Shown: piece after piece, positions 8,258 to 17,404 of the stretch
How positions within the stretch are numbered: position 1 is the first letter of the stretch
How the letters are laid out: each line of letters begins with the position of its first letter
Assembly: GCA_002422725.1 (NCBI GenBank)
Contig: DITE01000081.1
Span: 2,862-43,554, forward strand
Direction: 5' to 3'
From: Bacteroidales bacterium UBA6192
GTDB lineage: Bacteria > Bacteroidota > Bacteroidia > Bacteroidales > F082
Length of the DNA: 40,693 nt
Program-made: the position numbers and the translations under genes
The notes under the pieces: generated by a model
Seen by the model: the letters and a program-made list of their open reading frames with translations, nothing else
The model's database searches: none
What the model was told of the DNA's origin: nothing

Positions 8258-10885
8258 ATGAATAAAAGTAATTTTATAGAAAATCAGCCTGTTGAAACGC
8301 CTCTGATGAAACAATACAATCAGATCAAGGCTAAATATCCCGATGCTTTATTGCTTTTCAGGGTAGGGGATTTTTACGAAACTTTTGGCCAGGACGCAAT
8401 CAGGGCTTCTGAAATACTGGGTATTGTGCTCACACGCAGAGCAAATGGGGCCGCATCCTATGTAGAACTTGCCGGCTTTCCGCATCACTCACTTGATACG
8501 TATTTACCAAAACTTGTTCGGGCAGGTCATAAAGTGGCAATATGTGATCAGCTTGAAGATCCAAAACTAACAAAGAAGATTGTCAAAAGAGGTGTTACCG
8601 AATTAGTTACTCCCGGCGTATCATACAACGAAAACGTTCTCGAACAGAAACAGAATAATTTCCTGTGCGCCATTCATTTAACCGATGGAATAATCGGAAT
8701 TGCTTTTCTGGATATTTCGACCGGTGAGTTTTATGCTGCACAGGGCAATCAGGAATATATTGATAAATTGCTTCAGGGGTTTAATCCAAGCGAAGTGGTG
8801 ATTCAGCGAAACAAACGTCGTCAGTTTATCGAAGTTTATGGTGAACGTTACTATATCTCGGTGTTTGATGATTGGGTGTTCACCGAAGAGTTTACCATCG
8901 ATTTGATGCTGAGACATTTCAAAACTACTTCCTTAAAAGGATTTGGAATCGATGAGCTTCCAAGAGCCATAGTAGCCGCCGGTGCAGCCCTGCACTACCT
9001 GAATGAAACACACCACGAAAGCATTGGTCACATCGGCAGTATCTCGAGAATTGACGAAGGAAATTATGTCTGGCTCGACAAGTTTACATTGCGAAACCTT
9101 GAATTGCTCGCTACACCCTATGCCGGGGCTAAGACCTTGCTGGATGTGATGGATCAGACTGTTTCTCCTATGGGAAGCCGGCTGATGCGCCGCTGGATTA
9201 CACTGCCATTGCGACACAGAGTGGCCATTGAGGAAAGGCTTGATATAGTGGAAAAACTCGCCTCCGAACCGGAAATAATTCGCAAATATCAGGAAATCCT
9301 GCGACTGACCGGCGATCTTGAACGTCTCATATCCAAGGTGGCATTGGGCAAGATTAATCCGCGCGAACTGCTTCAGGTGGCCCGTGCCCTGGTTCAGGTT
9401 GAGGAAGTAAGGAAATTGTCGGAACAATGCAATCATGCCGGACTGTTAAAGCTTTCAGAACAACTCAATTTGTGCGTTTCAATCAGGGAGAAGATTCGCA
9501 AGGAACTTTCAGATGATCCTCCGGCAGTTTTGTCGAAGGGAAACATCATCAGCGAAGGAGTTTCAGCCGAATTAGACGAGTTGCGAATGCTGGCCCGATC
9601 AGGCAAAAACTACCTGATGGATATGCAGAAACGTGAAGTGAGTAATACCGGGATTTCGAGCCTCAAAATTGGCTATAATGCTGTTTTCGGATATTATCTT
9701 GAAGTTACAAATGTTCATAAGGATAAGGTGCCTGAATCCTGGATTCGCAAGCAAACATTAACAGGATCAGAGCGTTATATAACTGAAGAACTGAAAGTGT
9801 ATGAGCAGAAAATTCTTGGGGCTGAAGAAAGGATGCTTGTGCTCGAAGAAAATCTGTTTCTCGACCTCCTTACTTCTGTCGCTGATTTTGTTCAGCCTAT
9901 TCAATTGAATGCGAGTTTGCTGGCACGGATCGATTGCCTTACTTCCTTTGCTTCGGTCGCATTAAGAAATAAGTATTCAAGGCCTGTGCTCAATGATGGA
10001 TTTGCAATCGATATCCGCGATGGTCGACATCCGGTAATCGAACAGCAACTTAGCAAAGGCGAGACCTATGTGGCAAACGATATTTATCTTGACAACGAGA
10101 GGCAGCAGATTATCATGATCACCGGGCCCAATATGTCGGGAAAATCGGCCTTGCTCAGGCAAACAGCGCTGATAGTTATCATGGCACAGATGGGTAGTTT
10201 TGTTCCGGCAACATCGGCCAGTATTGGATACGTTGACAAGGTTTTTACCAGGGTAGGGGCAAGTGATAATATTTCGTCCGGTGAATCAACTTTTATGGTT
10301 GAAATGAACGAAACAGCCAGCATTCTGAATAATATTTCCGGAAGAAGTTTGATTTTGCTGGATGAGATTGGCCGTGGAACAAGTACCTATGATGGCATCA
10401 GCATTGCATGGGCCATTACGGAATATTTGCACGACCATCCTGCTTACCGGGCAAAAGTCATGTTTGCCACCCATTATCACGAGTTGAATGAAATGTCGGC
10501 TTCTTTTTCGCGTATCAGAAACTATCATGTTACTGTGAAAGAGGCAGGTAATAAAGTCGTTTTTCTGCGAAAACTTAAAAAGGGAGGAAGCGCTCACAGT
10601 TTTGGTATCCATGTTGCCACCATGGCAGGTATGCCGCGTAAGGTAATTGAAAGAGCCAACAAACTGCTTGCTATGCTCGAACAGACCCATTCCGATGAGT
10701 CGTTCAAAAAAGCGGGAGGTGGAAAAACTGACAAGCACGATGATATTCAGCTTAGCTTTATCCAGCTTGATGATCCGCTCCTGCTGCAGATAAAGGATGA
10801 TATTTTGAATACCAACATTGATACACTGACTCCTGTTGAGGCACTACTGAAATTGCATGAAATACGCAAACTGCTTGGTAAGTAG
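8258..10885 (+). CDS. mutS: DNA mismatch repair protein MutS
   Basis: Recognises mismatches and small loops and starts repair with MutL. At 875 residues it is a full-length MutS1 (E. coli 853). The mismatch-wedge motif is intact: Phe39 and Glu41 in RVGDFYETFG. Connector, lever and clamp regions follow. The ATPase has Walker A TGPNMSGKSALLRQ near 620-633, where Ala replaces the usual Thr after Lys-Ser, a form I believe is usual in this phylum. The ABC-type signature region is GESTFMVEMNETASIL, Walker B is LILLDEIGRGTSTYDG, and ATHYHEL is the H-loop. The C-terminal dimerisation helices are present. The gene is monocistronic, with tRNA genes downstream. Confidence 0.98.
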   Translation: MNKSNFIENQPVETPLMKQYNQIKAKYPDALLLFRVGDFYETFGQDAIRASEILGIVLTRRANGAASYVELAGFPHHSLDTYLPKLVRAGHKVAICDQLEDPKLTKKIVKRGVTELVTPGVSYNENVLEQKQNNFLCAIHLTDGIIGIAFLDISTGEFYAAQGNQEYIDKLLQGFNPSEVVIQRNKRRQFIEVYGERYYISVFDDWVFTEEFTIDLMLRHFKTTSLKGFGIDELPRAIVAAGAALHYLNETHHESIGHIGSISRIDEGNYVWLDKFTLRNLELLATPYAGAKTLLDVMDQTVSPMGSRLMRRWITLPLRHRVAIEERLDIVEKLASEPEIIRKYQEILRLTGDLERLISKVALGKINPRELLQVARALVQVEEVRKLSEQCNHAGLLKLSEQLNLCVSIREKIRKELSDDPPAVLSKGNIISEGVSAELDELRMLARSGKNYLMDMQKREVSNTGISSLKIGYNAVFGYYLEVTNVHKDKVPESWIRKQTLTGSERYITEELKVYEQKILGAEERMLVLEENLFLDLLTSVADFVQPIQLNASLLARIDCLTSFASVALRNKYSRPVLNDGFAIDIRDGRHPVIEQQLSKGETYVANDIYLDNERQQIIMITGPNMSGKSALLRQTALIVIMAQMGSFVPATSASIGYVDKVFTRVGASDNISSGESTFMVEMNETASILNNISGRSLILLDEIGRGTSTYDGISIAWAITEYLHDHPAYRAKVMFATHYHELNEMSASFSRIRNYHVTVKEAGNKVVFLRKLKKGGSAHSFGIHVATMAGMPRKVIERANKLLAMLEQTHSDESFKKAGGGKTDKHDDIQLSFIQLDDPLLLQIKDDILNTNIDTLTPVEALLKLHEIRKLLGK

Positions 10886-11017
10886 GTTTATCGTCAGCTG
10901 TGTATAACTGAATCAACAGTCAAATCATTTGCTGCTGTGTTGTTTGAAGCCAGGTCTAAGTTAATTATTTCATAGTTTACTTTGCCCGGTAATGTGATGA
11001 AAAAAAATATAAAAAAA

Positions 11018-11050
11018 TTTGCTGTACTTCGGAAAAGTTCTATAAATTTG
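11018..11050 (+). promoter_or_regulatory. Promoter of the tRNA pair (TTTG-N21-TAAATTTG)
   Basis: A TTTG at 11018-11021 and an exact TAnnTTTG at 11043-11050 are separated by 21 bases, matching both Bacteroidota promoter elements. It lies 18 bases before mature tRNA-Gly. Confidence 0.75.
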
Positions 11051-11067
11051 CACCTCCAATTTGGCAC

Positions 11068-11140
<73 letters not shown>

Positions 11141-11152
11141 CACAGAGAAAAC

Positions 11153-11178
11153 ATCCCGATAACGCATCGGGATTTTTC
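11153..11178 (+). terminator. Intrinsic terminator after tRNA-Gly
   Basis: 8-bp stem ATCCCGAT/ATCGGGAT, loop AACGC, followed by a T-run. It separates the two tRNA transcripts. Confidence 0.8.
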
Positions 11179-11224
11179 ATACTGGGATTTTTATTTGACA
11201 GGAATAATCATTTTAAAACCACCT

Positions 11225-11309
11225 GCCCGAGTGGTGGAATTGGTAGACACGAAGGACTTAAAATCCTTTGGCCATTGCGGTCGTGCCGGTTCGAGTCCGG
11301 CCTCGGGTA
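11225..11309 (+). tRNA. tRNA-Leu (anticodon UAA)
   Basis: An 85-base class II tRNA. Acceptor arms are GCCCGAG and CTCGGGT (terminal G-T pair) with discriminator A. The D arm contains GTGGAATTGGTAGACAC. The anticodon loop CTTAAAA reads UAA, followed by a long variable arm typical of Leu. The T arm is GCCGG-TTCGAGT-CCGGC. CCA is not encoded. Confidence 0.97.
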
Positions 11310-11314
11310 CAAGA

Positions 11315-11340
11315 AACCGTCTGAAGAGACGGTTTTTTTT
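11315..11340 (+). terminator. Intrinsic terminator after tRNA-Leu
   Basis: 8-bp stem AACCGTCT/AGACGGTT with loop GAAG and a run of T to 11340. Confidence 0.88.
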
Positions 11341-11390
11341 GTGACTAATTCATAAACCTTATATTACTTCTGTGTTGTCATAAAATCCAT

Positions 11391-11398
11391 TACTTTTG
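11391..11398 (+). promoter_or_regulatory. -7 element (TACTTTTG) that decides the YitT start
   Basis: Exact TAnnTTTG. It overlaps the upstream TTG (11396) that a longest-ORF call would use, so translation must begin downstream, at the ATG 11420. Confidence 0.65.
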
Positions 11399-11419
11399 GA
11401 GATAATTATTTTTCTGGAC

Positions 11420-12280
11420 ATGAAGCAGAAAGTAAAGATATTCAACGAGATAAAAGCCTATATTGTAATAGCATTTGGCTTATTCATCGTGGCTCTGGGT
11501 TGGACAGCATTTCTTATCCCGAATGAGATTCTGGGGGGTGGAGTAACAGGGATTGCAACCTTGGTTTTCTGGGCAACCGGATTGCCTGTGGGTGTTTCGG
11601 TGCTAGCCGTGAATGCCGTGCTTCTGGCGATAGCCTTGCGCATACTGGGCGTAGGTTTTAGCCTTAAAACCATAGTGTCGGTAGCTGTGCTTTCCGGCAT
11701 GTTTTCGGTGTTGCAATACTATATCCGTGAACCTTTTGTAACTGACAGGTTTATGGCAGCCATCATTGGTGGAATCATGGGGGGTGCCGGTATAGGAATT
11801 GTTTTTACACAGGGTGGAAGCACTGGCGGCACAGATATAGTTGCCCTGATCATTAATAAATACAGGAACATTAGTCCAGGTAAAATCATTCTTATACTGG
11901 ATGTTTTTATTATTTCCAGTTCATTTATTTTGTTTAGAAGTATCGAAACGCTGGTTTATGGCTTTGTCGTCATGGCGGTGGCCAGCTATGTGATCGATTT
12001 GATTCTGACTGGAAACAAACAATCTGTTCAATTATTTATTTTTTCGAAGAAAGCAGATGAGATAGCCAATCGCATTGGCAAAGAAACCGGACGCGGTGTT
12101 ACATTCATTAAAGGAACGGGTTGGTATACCAAAACTGAAAGCAATATATTGCTGATCATAGTGCGCAGAATGGAATCGCCTCAAATATTCAGGATTATAA
12201 AAGAAATTGATCCTGACGCGTTTATGTCACTCAACAATGTGATGGGTGTTTATGGCAATGGTTTTGATTCCATCAAATGA
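11420..12280 (+). CDS. YitT family membrane protein (DUF161 + DUF2179)
   Basis: Integral membrane protein of 286 residues from the ATG at 11420. About five to six hydrophobic helices cover residues 10-195 (AYIVIAFGLFIVALGWTAFL, then IIGGIMGGAGIGIVFTQGG). They contain the family's Gly-rich pieces LGGGVTGIATLVFWATGLP and GGSTGGTDIVALIINKY. The C-terminal 80 residues form the soluble DUF2179 domain (ANRIGKETGRGVTFIKGTGW). The substrate is unknown for most of the family; a transport or membrane-sensor role is inferred. A TTG eight codons upstream extends the frame but lies inside the promoter, so I reject it. The gene converges on the EamA gene with a 22-base gap. Confidence 0.92.
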   Translation: MKQKVKIFNEIKAYIVIAFGLFIVALGWTAFLIPNEILGGGVTGIATLVFWATGLPVGVSVLAVNAVLLAIALRILGVGFSLKTIVSVAVLSGMFSVLQYYIREPFVTDRFMAAIIGGIMGGAGIGIVFTQGGSTGGTDIVALIINKYRNISPGKIILILDVFIISSSFILFRSIETLVYGFVVMAVASYVIDLILTGNKQSVQLFIFSKKADEIANRIGKETGRGVTFIKGTGWYTKTESNILLIIVRRMESPQIFRIIKEIDPDAFMSLNNVMGVYGNGFDSIK

Positions 12281-12302
12281 AAGAGTCGATTATCAGCCCG
12301 GC

Positions 12303-13184
12303 TTATTTTCTGATTTGAGAAACAACTACCCCAACAAGCATGAGAGCGCATCCGGTGAGTTGTGTTTGAGTCATGGTTTCGCCAAGGATCAGGTAACCGC
12401 CAATAGCAGCAAAAACCGCTTCAAGACTTAAAATTATTCCAGCATGTTCAGCTTTTGCATGCCGCTGACCAGCCACCTGAAGGGTAAAACCAAGTCCGAC
12501 CGAAAGTATTCCAGCATAAAGTACTGGTAGTAAACTAATGGGTGAAGAGATTGAAATTGCTGTATAGGGTTCAAAAATGAGTCCAAGAATGAGACTTAAC
12601 CCCCCCGCAAAAGCATACTGAACGATTGCCAGGAGTCTGAAATCATGTCTGGGGGCCACATAAGAAAGGATAACAATGTGTGATGCCCAAAAGAAAGCAC
12701 TGATTAAAACAAGCAGATCACCAGGCTGCAAATTGAACCCCACGTCCTGATTCATGAATGAAAGCAGGTAAAGACCGGCAAATGCAATTATTGCACCTGT
12801 CCAGGTGAAAGCTGATGATGAACGAGGTCGGAAGAGGCCAAATACTGGCACTATTATTATGTAAAGACTTGTAATGAAGCCTGCATTCCCGGCCGTTGTG
12901 TAGATGATGCCTGCCTGCTGAAAAGTTATGGCGAAGAAGAGGGCGATTCCTGCCAGTATACCACTTATAATCAATTTCTTATCAAGAAGAATGCTTCGAA
13001 GCGACTTTTTGGTTTTGAACAGCAAAAGTGTTGGAAGTACAGTCAGACAACCCAGTAAAAAGCGAAGTCCGTTAAATGTGAGCGGCCCCGAAAACTCCAT
13101 ACCTTTTCGCTGTGCCACAAAAGCAAAACCCCAAATAATTGCAGCAGTCAGTAACCAAATGTTGGCAACAGATTGTTTCTTCAT
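12303..13184 (-). CDS. EamA/DMT family transporter (RhaT/RarD-like exporter)
   Basis: Ten-helix drug/metabolite transporter with two EamA repeats in 293 residues. The first starts NIWLLTAAIIWGFAFVAQRK and the second LLVLISAFFWASHIVILSYV. The repeat ends AKAEHAGIILSLEAVFAAIG and GGYLILGETMTQTQLTGCAL are the conserved family closing segments. The substrate is usually a small metabolite or amino acid exported from the cell and is not predictable here. The ATG lies 13 bases after the stop of the upstream symporter gene on the same strand, so the two are very likely one operon. Confidence 0.93.
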   Translation of the reverse strand: MKKQSVANIWLLTAAIIWGFAFVAQRKGMEFSGPLTFNGLRFLLGCLTVLPTLLLFKTKKSLRSILLDKKLIISGILAGIALFFAITFQQAGIIYTTAGNAGFITSLYIIIVPVFGLFRPRSSSAFTWTGAIIAFAGLYLLSFMNQDVGFNLQPGDLLVLISAFFWASHIVILSYVAPRHDFRLLAIVQYAFAGGLSLILGLIFEPYTAISISSPISLLPVLYAGILSVGLGFTLQVAGQRHAKAEHAGIILSLEAVFAAIGGYLILGETMTQTQLTGCALMLVGVVVSQIRK

Positions 13185-13197
13185 CTTTATCAGAAGA

Positions 13198-14985
13198 TTA
13201 ATTCATCCTGAGTTTTTTCCAGGTTCTGCTCAGTACGAATAAGGAGATCAGGGCAACCACTATGAGAACGCCCATGATTTTAAGGTTTCCGTAAAGTCCT
13301 TCACCGATAGCGAAAAGAATACTGTAGATGCTGACCGTGCCAAGCAGCATGCACAAAATGCCTGTTGGGACATCCCAGGCCAGGTCTTCTTTTTTCTGGA
13401 TTTCGATGCCGGCTGCCCTGGCTTTATCAACAACCTTTTTCCACCCAAACCCGCCTGGTCTTATTCGCATGTAGAATGACCTGAGTGTTTCGTCATTGGC
13501 GGGTTTCGACAAGAATGTGGCCAGCAGCCATGCAACAGTTGTTATGCCTACTCCGCTGAGAATTTTAAACGTTTCACCCGGATCATATCCATAAAACTTC
13601 TTCAACAATACGAAACCTACAGCAACAACAAATGAAACAATCATGCCGGTGAGCTCTGTGAAGGCATTGATGCGCCACCAGAACCATCTGAGAATATAGA
13701 TCATACCTGTTCCTGCTCCAATTTGCAACAAAATGTGGAAAGCCTGCAATGCATTTTCGAGAACAAGGGCAAAAAGTAAAGCCATAACCATCAGCGCGGC
13801 AGTTGTAATGCGGCCTGCGATAACCTGCTGTTTTTGGCTTGCATCTGGATTTATAAACCGAACATAAAAATCATTTACAATATAAGATGACCCCCAGTTG
13901 AGTTGTGATGCTGTTGTTGACATAAAAGCAGCAATCAGCGAGGCTACTACAAGCCCCAGGAAACCATGTGGCAATAGCCTCAGCATGGCAGGATAGGCAA
14001 GGTCGTGCTGAACATATTGTGGATCCAGATCAGGAAACGCCTGCTGAAGCGAAGCAAGATCAGGAAATACAATAAGTGATAACAAGCCAACGATTATCCA
14101 TGGCCATGGTCGTACAGCATAATGAAAGAAATTAAAGAGCATGGTAGCTCCCATAGCATTTTTTTCATTCTTTGCTGCAAGCATCCGTTGGGCAATATAG
14201 CCACCGCCTCCGGGCTCAGCACCCGGATACCAGACACTCCACCATTGAACTGCCAATGGAATCACCAGAAGTGAAACCAACATGTCGGTATTGGATAAAT
14301 CGGGAAAAATGCTGATCCGACTACTCACTTCAGGATGATTGAACAGTGCTGTAAGACTACCTACTTCGCTGTTTACCAAGATAATGGCAGCTCCTATTGC
14401 TCCGGCCATTGCCAGAGAGAACTGAAAGAAGTCGGTGTATAGAATGCTTTTTAACCCGCCTAATGCACTGTAAAATACTACAATAACCGAAGCAATAATC
14501 AATGTTTGTGCCGGCGACCACCCCAACATCACAGCACTGATTTTAATTAAGGCAATAGATACAGATGCTATGACCATGATGTTGAAAAATGCACCCAGGT
14601 AAATGGCCCTGAATCCCCTGAGAAAAGCAGCCATCTTTCCACTGTATCTGATTTCGTAAAATTCAAGGTCAGTGAGCACTTTCGATCGGTTCCATAGTTT
14701 TGCATACACAAAAACAGTTAACATGCCTGTTAATAGAAACGCCCACCATAACCAATTTCCGGCAACGCCTTTCTGCCTAACAATATCGGTTACCAGGTTT
14801 GGTGTGTCGCACGAAAATGTTGTGGCTACCATGCTGATACCCAATAGCCACCAGGGCATATTCCTACCCGAAAGGAAGAACTCGTTGTAGCCCTTTCCCG
14901 CACTTTTCGATGCGTAAATACCAATAGCAATGAGAACAATGAAAAATGATAAAACGATTAACAGGTCTAAAGTATTCAGGTGCAT
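13198..14985 (-). CDS. Sodium:solute symporter family protein (SSF)
   Basis: Na+-coupled importer with 595 residues and about 13 hydrophobic helices. N-terminal family features: LIVLSFFIVLIAIGIYASKS, the re-entrant motif EFFLSGRNMPWWLLGISMVA, and FSCDTPNLVTDIVRQKG. The central SALGGLKSILYTDFFQFSLA is the classic SSF helix-5/6 signature. The Na2-site Ser/Thr pair is likely in AFMSTTASQLNWGSSYIVND. The Trp-rich WSVWYPGAEPGGGGYIAQRM resembles the subgroup of Bacteroidota symporters with unassigned substrates. The gene leads the EamA gene by 13 bases. Its promoter is not obvious in the 286 bases upstream. Confidence 0.93.
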   Translation of the reverse strand: MHLNTLDLLIVLSFFIVLIAIGIYASKSAGKGYNEFFLSGRNMPWWLLGISMVATTFSCDTPNLVTDIVRQKGVAGNWLWWAFLLTGMLTVFVYAKLWNRSKVLTDLEFYEIRYSGKMAAFLRGFRAIYLGAFFNIMVIASVSIALIKISAVMLGWSPAQTLIIASVIVVFYSALGGLKSILYTDFFQFSLAMAGAIGAAIILVNSEVGSLTALFNHPEVSSRISIFPDLSNTDMLVSLLVIPLAVQWWSVWYPGAEPGGGGYIAQRMLAAKNEKNAMGATMLFNFFHYAVRPWPWIIVGLLSLIVFPDLASLQQAFPDLDPQYVQHDLAYPAMLRLLPHGFLGLVVASLIAAFMSTTASQLNWGSSYIVNDFYVRFINPDASQKQQVIAGRITTAALMVMALLFALVLENALQAFHILLQIGAGTGMIYILRWFWWRINAFTELTGMIVSFVVAVGFVLLKKFYGYDPGETFKILSGVGITTVAWLLATFLSKPANDETLRSFYMRIRPGGFGWKKVVDKARAAGIEIQKKEDLAWDVPTGILCMLLGTVSIYSILFAIGEGLYGNLKIMGVLIVVALISLFVLSRTWKKLRMN

Positions 14986-15271
14986 GGGATGTGTGATTTT
15001 TTTGGTTTTTTGATGTTCAAAAATCAGGAACTAGAAATCTGTATGTGTGACGGTAAAAATAAATAAAAAGATGTATCAGCAGCAGAATCATTTCTGACAA
15101 TGCACGCATCAATCTGTTGGGTAGTTTCCCAATAAAGCGACTTGCTAATTGGAATTCAGAGCAATGTCAAAGCAGATTGTTTTATTATGCAGGCTGTGGT
15201 ACAGCAAAAAGCGTTATGGCCGTCAAGGAAAACTTACATATCCTTGAAAACCTATATGATGCAAATTGAAC

Positions 15272-16579
15272 CTATTCTTTGACAGACCCAATCCAATCTC
15301 TAAGCAGTTCCAGAGCTGTAGTCTGAGTTTTATCATCGAAATGTGTCAGCCGGGTGGTGTGTGAACCGCCTGGCAGTACCAGCTTCAGTGCGTTTGTTTT
15401 ACTGCTGGTCTGCACTGCAGTGGCTGACCAGGCATCATAACCTCCATAAATGAAAATCATATTGTTGCCTTTTTTCTTGAGCCATTTTCGCACTTTCTTG
15501 TTCAGCTTTTTGTTAAACTTCACATTTGTTCCTTCGGGCAATGCATGCGTGAAGCCCGGAGTATCAATATGTTTCATCATTCCGCGAAAATCACTCATGT
15601 CATAAGTGTACATGCCCATTTCGGTGAGAGCCTGATAAAAGAAGGGTTGAAAGTCGGCTATGCTTTGATCTGCAAAAAAGTCGTATCCGGCTGCATCAAT
15701 AAAAGCACGAAATATTTCAAGTGTATCTCCTCCGACATCAGGCAGATTTTCGCAACGAACAGGATACCACTGCCAGTAAGCAAATCCAAACTCGAGTACA
15801 TTGTACTCAAAGGCTTTCTCCATACCGCCTAATCTGCTGAAAGTAAGGTTACGGTGTGAAACAGAGTCGCTGAACATCCTGTAATAAATGCTTCGGCGGC
15901 TTAAGAGATCTTTTTGCAGAGATTTGATTTTTTCACGACAATGCTGATCTCCCACAGTATCCAGAAAATGAAATACTGTTTTGTCGGTAGCAGAAAAATT
16001 CAGTGGTGCAACATAGGATACAGTGGCACTCACATCGTCAGGAAAGTAATATTTGTAGTAGTAGGCGGTTTGGCCTCCCTTACTGATTCCTGTGCTGATC
16101 CATGGAAGCTTGTAAAACTGTTTGAAAGTTTGATTGATTTGATGCAAATCGTTTGCCACGTTAAATTGTGTAAGCGATTTCCAGGGGCTGTGGTCGGGAA
16201 GACTTTTACCAAAAAACCTGTGCTCGGCTACCAAAAGATTGGCGTCCAGCAATTCGGCCAACTCCTCTGTATAATCGGCCCATAAAGCATAATCAGCAGC
16301 ATATCCTTCAGTGACAAACACCATTGGTTTATCAAAACCCCGATGACGCAGAATGAGTCTTTGACTAAAGGTTTCTCCTTCCGGATCGTTATGTTCAATA
16401 GCCTGTGTAATAAATAGCTCAAAAGCCTGAAAGCTGGAATCCGAAACACCAAACCTCCGCACACTATCAATCTGTGGTAACTGTTGCAGTAAACCGTCAA
16501 TGGTTTGTGCGGATAAACTGATTGAGCTAAGGATAAAAAGTATAACTAAAATTACTGATCGGTGGATTTGATTCATCAT
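15272..16579 (-). CDS. Secreted S37-type serine (tripeptidyl) aminopeptidase
   Basis: Exported alpha/beta-hydrolase peptidase resembling Streptomyces tripeptidyl aminopeptidase (MEROPS S37). Residues 1-24 are a signal peptide ending LSAQ. The nucleophile is Ser166 in the elbow ISTGISKGGQTAYYY. The likely Asp is in MIFIYGGYDAWSA and the likely His in PGGSHTTRLTHFDD. EHRFFGKSLPDHSPWKSLTQ is typical of S37/S28 enzymes. The length (435 aa) fits. It probably trims extracellular peptides in the periplasm or at the surface. The small barrel gene upstream ends 66 bases before it, so co-transcription is possible. No convincing promoter is seen in the gap. Confidence 0.85.
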   Translation of the reverse strand: MMNQIHRSVILVILFILSSISLSAQTIDGLLQQLPQIDSVRRFGVSDSSFQAFELFITQAIEHNDPEGETFSQRLILRHRGFDKPMVFVTEGYAADYALWADYTEELAELLDANLLVAEHRFFGKSLPDHSPWKSLTQFNVANDLHQINQTFKQFYKLPWISTGISKGGQTAYYYKYYFPDDVSATVSYVAPLNFSATDKTVFHFLDTVGDQHCREKIKSLQKDLLSRRSIYYRMFSDSVSHRNLTFSRLGGMEKAFEYNVLEFGFAYWQWYPVRCENLPDVGGDTLEIFRAFIDAAGYDFFADQSIADFQPFFYQALTEMGMYTYDMSDFRGMMKHIDTPGFTHALPEGTNVKFNKKLNKKVRKWLKKKGNNMIFIYGGYDAWSATAVQTSSKTNALKLVLPGGSHTTRLTHFDDKTQTTALELLRDWIGSVKE

Positions 16580-16645
16580 TCATTGAATTGAATAGCAATG
16601 GTTGGAATAGCCTTCTTTTTTACATCAATGTGTTTGTTTTTAACT

Positions 16646-17263
16646 CTATATGCCAAACAAAAATGCAAAGGACACGATTAATCCACCTGGTGCCATAATT
16701 TCGAGAACCTGTTTTGAACTGGAACTTAAACTATGGTTTGATGTGACATCGTAAAAATCCGATGTGAGTTTGAAACTATAGCCCGTTCCCAGACTTATTT
16801 TATTTCCCTTTCCGATTTTCCACTGATAAGAATACATCAGATTAAGGTTACCCACTTCTTTCAGGTCAAGTGTAACCATTGTTTCTGTACCTGAAGTGGT
16901 CTCGAGCTTTGTTTCAAAATCTACTAAGCCCGAGGCGGATGAGTAACCAAGACTGATAGCCGGCCCGAAAAGCGATTTTTTTAAGTTGTACGACAAGCCG
17001 CCGCCGATTTTATATCCCCATGATCCGATACCGGCCCCGCCAAAAAGAAAGAATCTGTCGGTTAGCGGCACTTCGAGCCTTAACCCCAGCAAACCGGTGT
17101 AGCTATTCAGGCCTGTCCCAATGCCAATATAGGCATTCTTGCGAAAATCAACATCAGATGATGATGCCATGGTTTGCGAAAAAGATGGAATAGAGAGTAA
17201 CATGATAGCTGAAACGAAAAGCATCGAAACTACTGATCCTGACTTGTTTTGATTTGATTTCAT
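16646..17263 (-). CDS. Small outer-membrane beta-barrel protein, function unknown
   Basis: From the ATG at 17263 the product has 205 residues. A signal peptide (SMLFVSAIMLLSIPSFSQ) is followed by short strands alternating aromatic and polar residues with Gly turns (NAYIGIGTGLNSYTGLLGLR, FFLFGGAGIGSWGYKIGGGL). It ends in a Phe-rich strand (GLIVSFAFLFGI), as in 8-stranded barrels. An in-frame ATG 12 codons upstream (17299) would put a charged stretch before the signal peptide, so the shorter start is preferred. A near-consensus TAgaaTTTG on the minus strand (TTTG at 17313-17316) would serve either start. No specific function can be assigned. Confidence 0.78.
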   Translation of the reverse strand: MKSNQNKSGSVVSMLFVSAIMLLSIPSFSQTMASSSDVDFRKNAYIGIGTGLNSYTGLLGLRLEVPLTDRFFLFGGAGIGSWGYKIGGGLSYNLKKSLFGPAISLGYSSASGLVDFETKLETTSGTETMVTLDLKEVGNLNLMYSYQWKIGKGNKISLGTGYSFKLTSDFYDVTSNHSLSSSSKQVLEIMAPGGLIVSFAFLFGI

Positions 17264-17341
17264 AGGTATTTGTTTTAATTGTTTAGGAAAATGATTCATG
17301 GTATAAAATTATCAAATTCTATTATTTAAAAACATAAGACG

Positions 17342-17378
17342 AAAAAAAGAGGAGGGCTCTCTGAAAAGAATCCTCCTC
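17342..17378 (-). terminator. Terminator after the T9SS/Omp28-like gene
   Basis: Minus-strand GAGGAGG pairs with CCTCCTC around a 16-base loop that can itself partly pair. Seven T follow in the minus direction. It lies 27 bases past the stop at 17405. Confidence 0.65.
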
Positions 17379-17404
17379 CCCTGAAAGGGTAAACAAAAAG
17401 CAAA

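Noticed and set aside
8678..10738. Several minus-strand ORFs of 60-167 codons inside mutS
   Set aside because: They are antisense shadows of a strongly conserved gene, with no family pattern of their own.
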